A program made the position numbers and the translations under genes. The notes under the pieces were generated by a model. That model saw only the letters and a program-made list of their open reading frames with translations, searched no databases and had not been told where the DNA came from. Source: JBDTSW01 sp051004675 (lineage in GTDB: Bacteria > Actinomycetota > Thermoleophilia > Solirubrobacterales > 70-9). Taken from it: DNA of 21,209 nucleotides. Numbering within the stretch: position 1 is the first letter of the stretch; each line of letters begins with the position of its first letter. Location of the stretch: assembly GCA_051004675.1 (NCBI GenBank), contig JBPCKC010000028.1:1-21209 (forward strand). The letters are read 5' to 3'. Of the stretch, positions 20,588-21,209 are shown one piece after another.

Positions 20588-21209
20588 GTCGGTGCCGGAG
20601 CCGGGGGCGCCGCACTCGTCGCGCCCTTTGGCCCTTGATAGCGATTGGCGAACAGCCTGATGGCTGCAAGCCCGAAGATGAACCCACCGATGTGTGCAAG
20701 GTACGCGATCCCCCCGTCGGCCCCCGCCACGTCGGGGGTCGCGACCTCCGCGAAGGCGGGCAGGGCCTGGAGCGCAAACCAGATGCCCAGCATGATGAGC
20801 GCCGGAATCTCGATGAAGGTGAAGAAGAAGACGATGATCACCATGGTGAGGATCCGCGCCCGTGGGTGCAACAGGATGTAGCCGCCAAGCACGCCGGACA
20901 CCGCGCCGCTCGCGCCGATGGTGGGGATCGTCGAGCTCGTATCGATGAACGCCTGCGCGAAGACCGCCACCAGCCCGGCCAGCACGTAGAAGAGCAAGAA
21001 GCGCAGTCGCCCCATGGAGTCCTCGATGTTGTTGCCGAAGACCCAGAGGAAGAGCAGGTTGCCGGCGATGTGGAAGATCCCGCCGTGCATGAACATCGAG
21101 GTGAACAGGGTCACCCACCACGGCGCCTGGTCGAGCGGCTCCAGCGGGAACTGGGTGTTCGCCTGGGCGTCCTCATACTCCTGCGTCCCGGGGCAGAGGA
21201 CCCCGAGCT
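20584..21209 (-). CDS. rhomboid-family intramembrane serine protease, 5' end outside window
   Basis: About 208 codons are visible, open to the window edge, so the N-terminus (including the first helix) is missing. The soluble loop LCPGTQEYEDAQANTQFPLE leads into TLFTSMFMHGGIFHIAGNLL, with the conserved HxxxN pair of the oxyanion site. The catalytic Ser lies in IGASGAVSGVLGGY and the catalytic His in AHIGGFIFG, so both dyad residues are present and the protein should be an active intramembrane protease. Five or six helices fit the visible part, followed by a Pro/Ala-rich tail. It overlaps the next gene by four bases. Confidence 0.93.
   Translation of the reverse strand, partial: LGVLCPGTQEYEDAQANTQFPLEPLDQAPWWVTLFTSMFMHGGIFHIAGNLLFLWVFGNNIEDSMGRLRFLLFYVLAGLVAVFAQAFIDTSSTIPTIGASGAVSGVLGGYILLHPRARILTMVIIVFFFTFIEIPALIMLGIWFALQALPAFAEVATPDVAGADGGIAYLAHIGGFIFGLAAIRLFANRYQGPKGATSAAPPAPAPT

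Overview
The window looks like high-GC actinobacterial DNA, most probably Thermoleophilia (Solirubrobacterales/Gaiellales type). The reasons are strong GC bias with GTG and TTG starts, tandem SnoaL/NTF2-like paralogs beginning MSxENVxxVR, secreted RTX, CSLREA and propeller proteins, a SHOCT-domain protein and an acidic protein ending LWFEQ...DFDF. The lineage assignment is inference from family recall; no search was run.

The window splits at an intact tRNA-Ala(CGC) at 8838-8910 (minus strand). To its left (1-8.8 kb) is an accessory region. It has two SnoaL-like genes and debris of others, followed by an array of four 148-bp repeats (978, 1641, 3290, 6633). Each repeat is the last 42 nt of that tRNA-Ala, cut exactly at the 5' edge of the anticodon loop, joined to a 106-bp arm that ends in an invariant 11-bp-stem hairpin. 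The repeats divide 978-8837 into four unequal units of about 0.66, 1.65, 3.34 and 2.2 kb. Their cargo is a small alpha/beta-barrel-like protein, a secreted RTX-like calcium-binding protein, a secreted beta-helix protein with a SHOCT protein and a membrane protein, and a secreted seven-bladed propeller. No integrase or transposase is visible. The layout fits repeated integration at one tRNA site, or an integron-like cassette array that uses a tRNA half as its recombination site. It is the most unusual thing in the window.

To the right (9-21 kb) is orderly chromosomal DNA. It starts with a membrane-bound diguanylate cyclase (Cache-like, HAMP, GAF, GGDEF with an I-site) and an acidic disordered protein. 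A TetR regulator then lies divergent from a tautomerase. Next comes a phenylalanine/tyrosine degradation locus: hppD-hmgA-phhA in one minus-strand operon (hppD stop and hmgA start overlap as TGATG), an Lrp/AsnC regulator divergent from it, and gdhA-fahA in a second minus-strand operon.

Together these genes would hydroxylate Phe to Tyr, convert 4-hydroxyphenylpyruvate to homogentisate, open the ring, and hydrolyse fumarylacetoacetate to fumarate and acetoacetate. Glutamate dehydrogenase would regenerate 2-oxoglutarate after transamination. A Tyr aminotransferase and maleylacetoacetate isomerase are not in the window. The right end holds tRNA-Ala(TGC), a DUF2855 protein, a small two-helix membrane protein and a partial rhomboid protease, the last two overlapping as ATGA.
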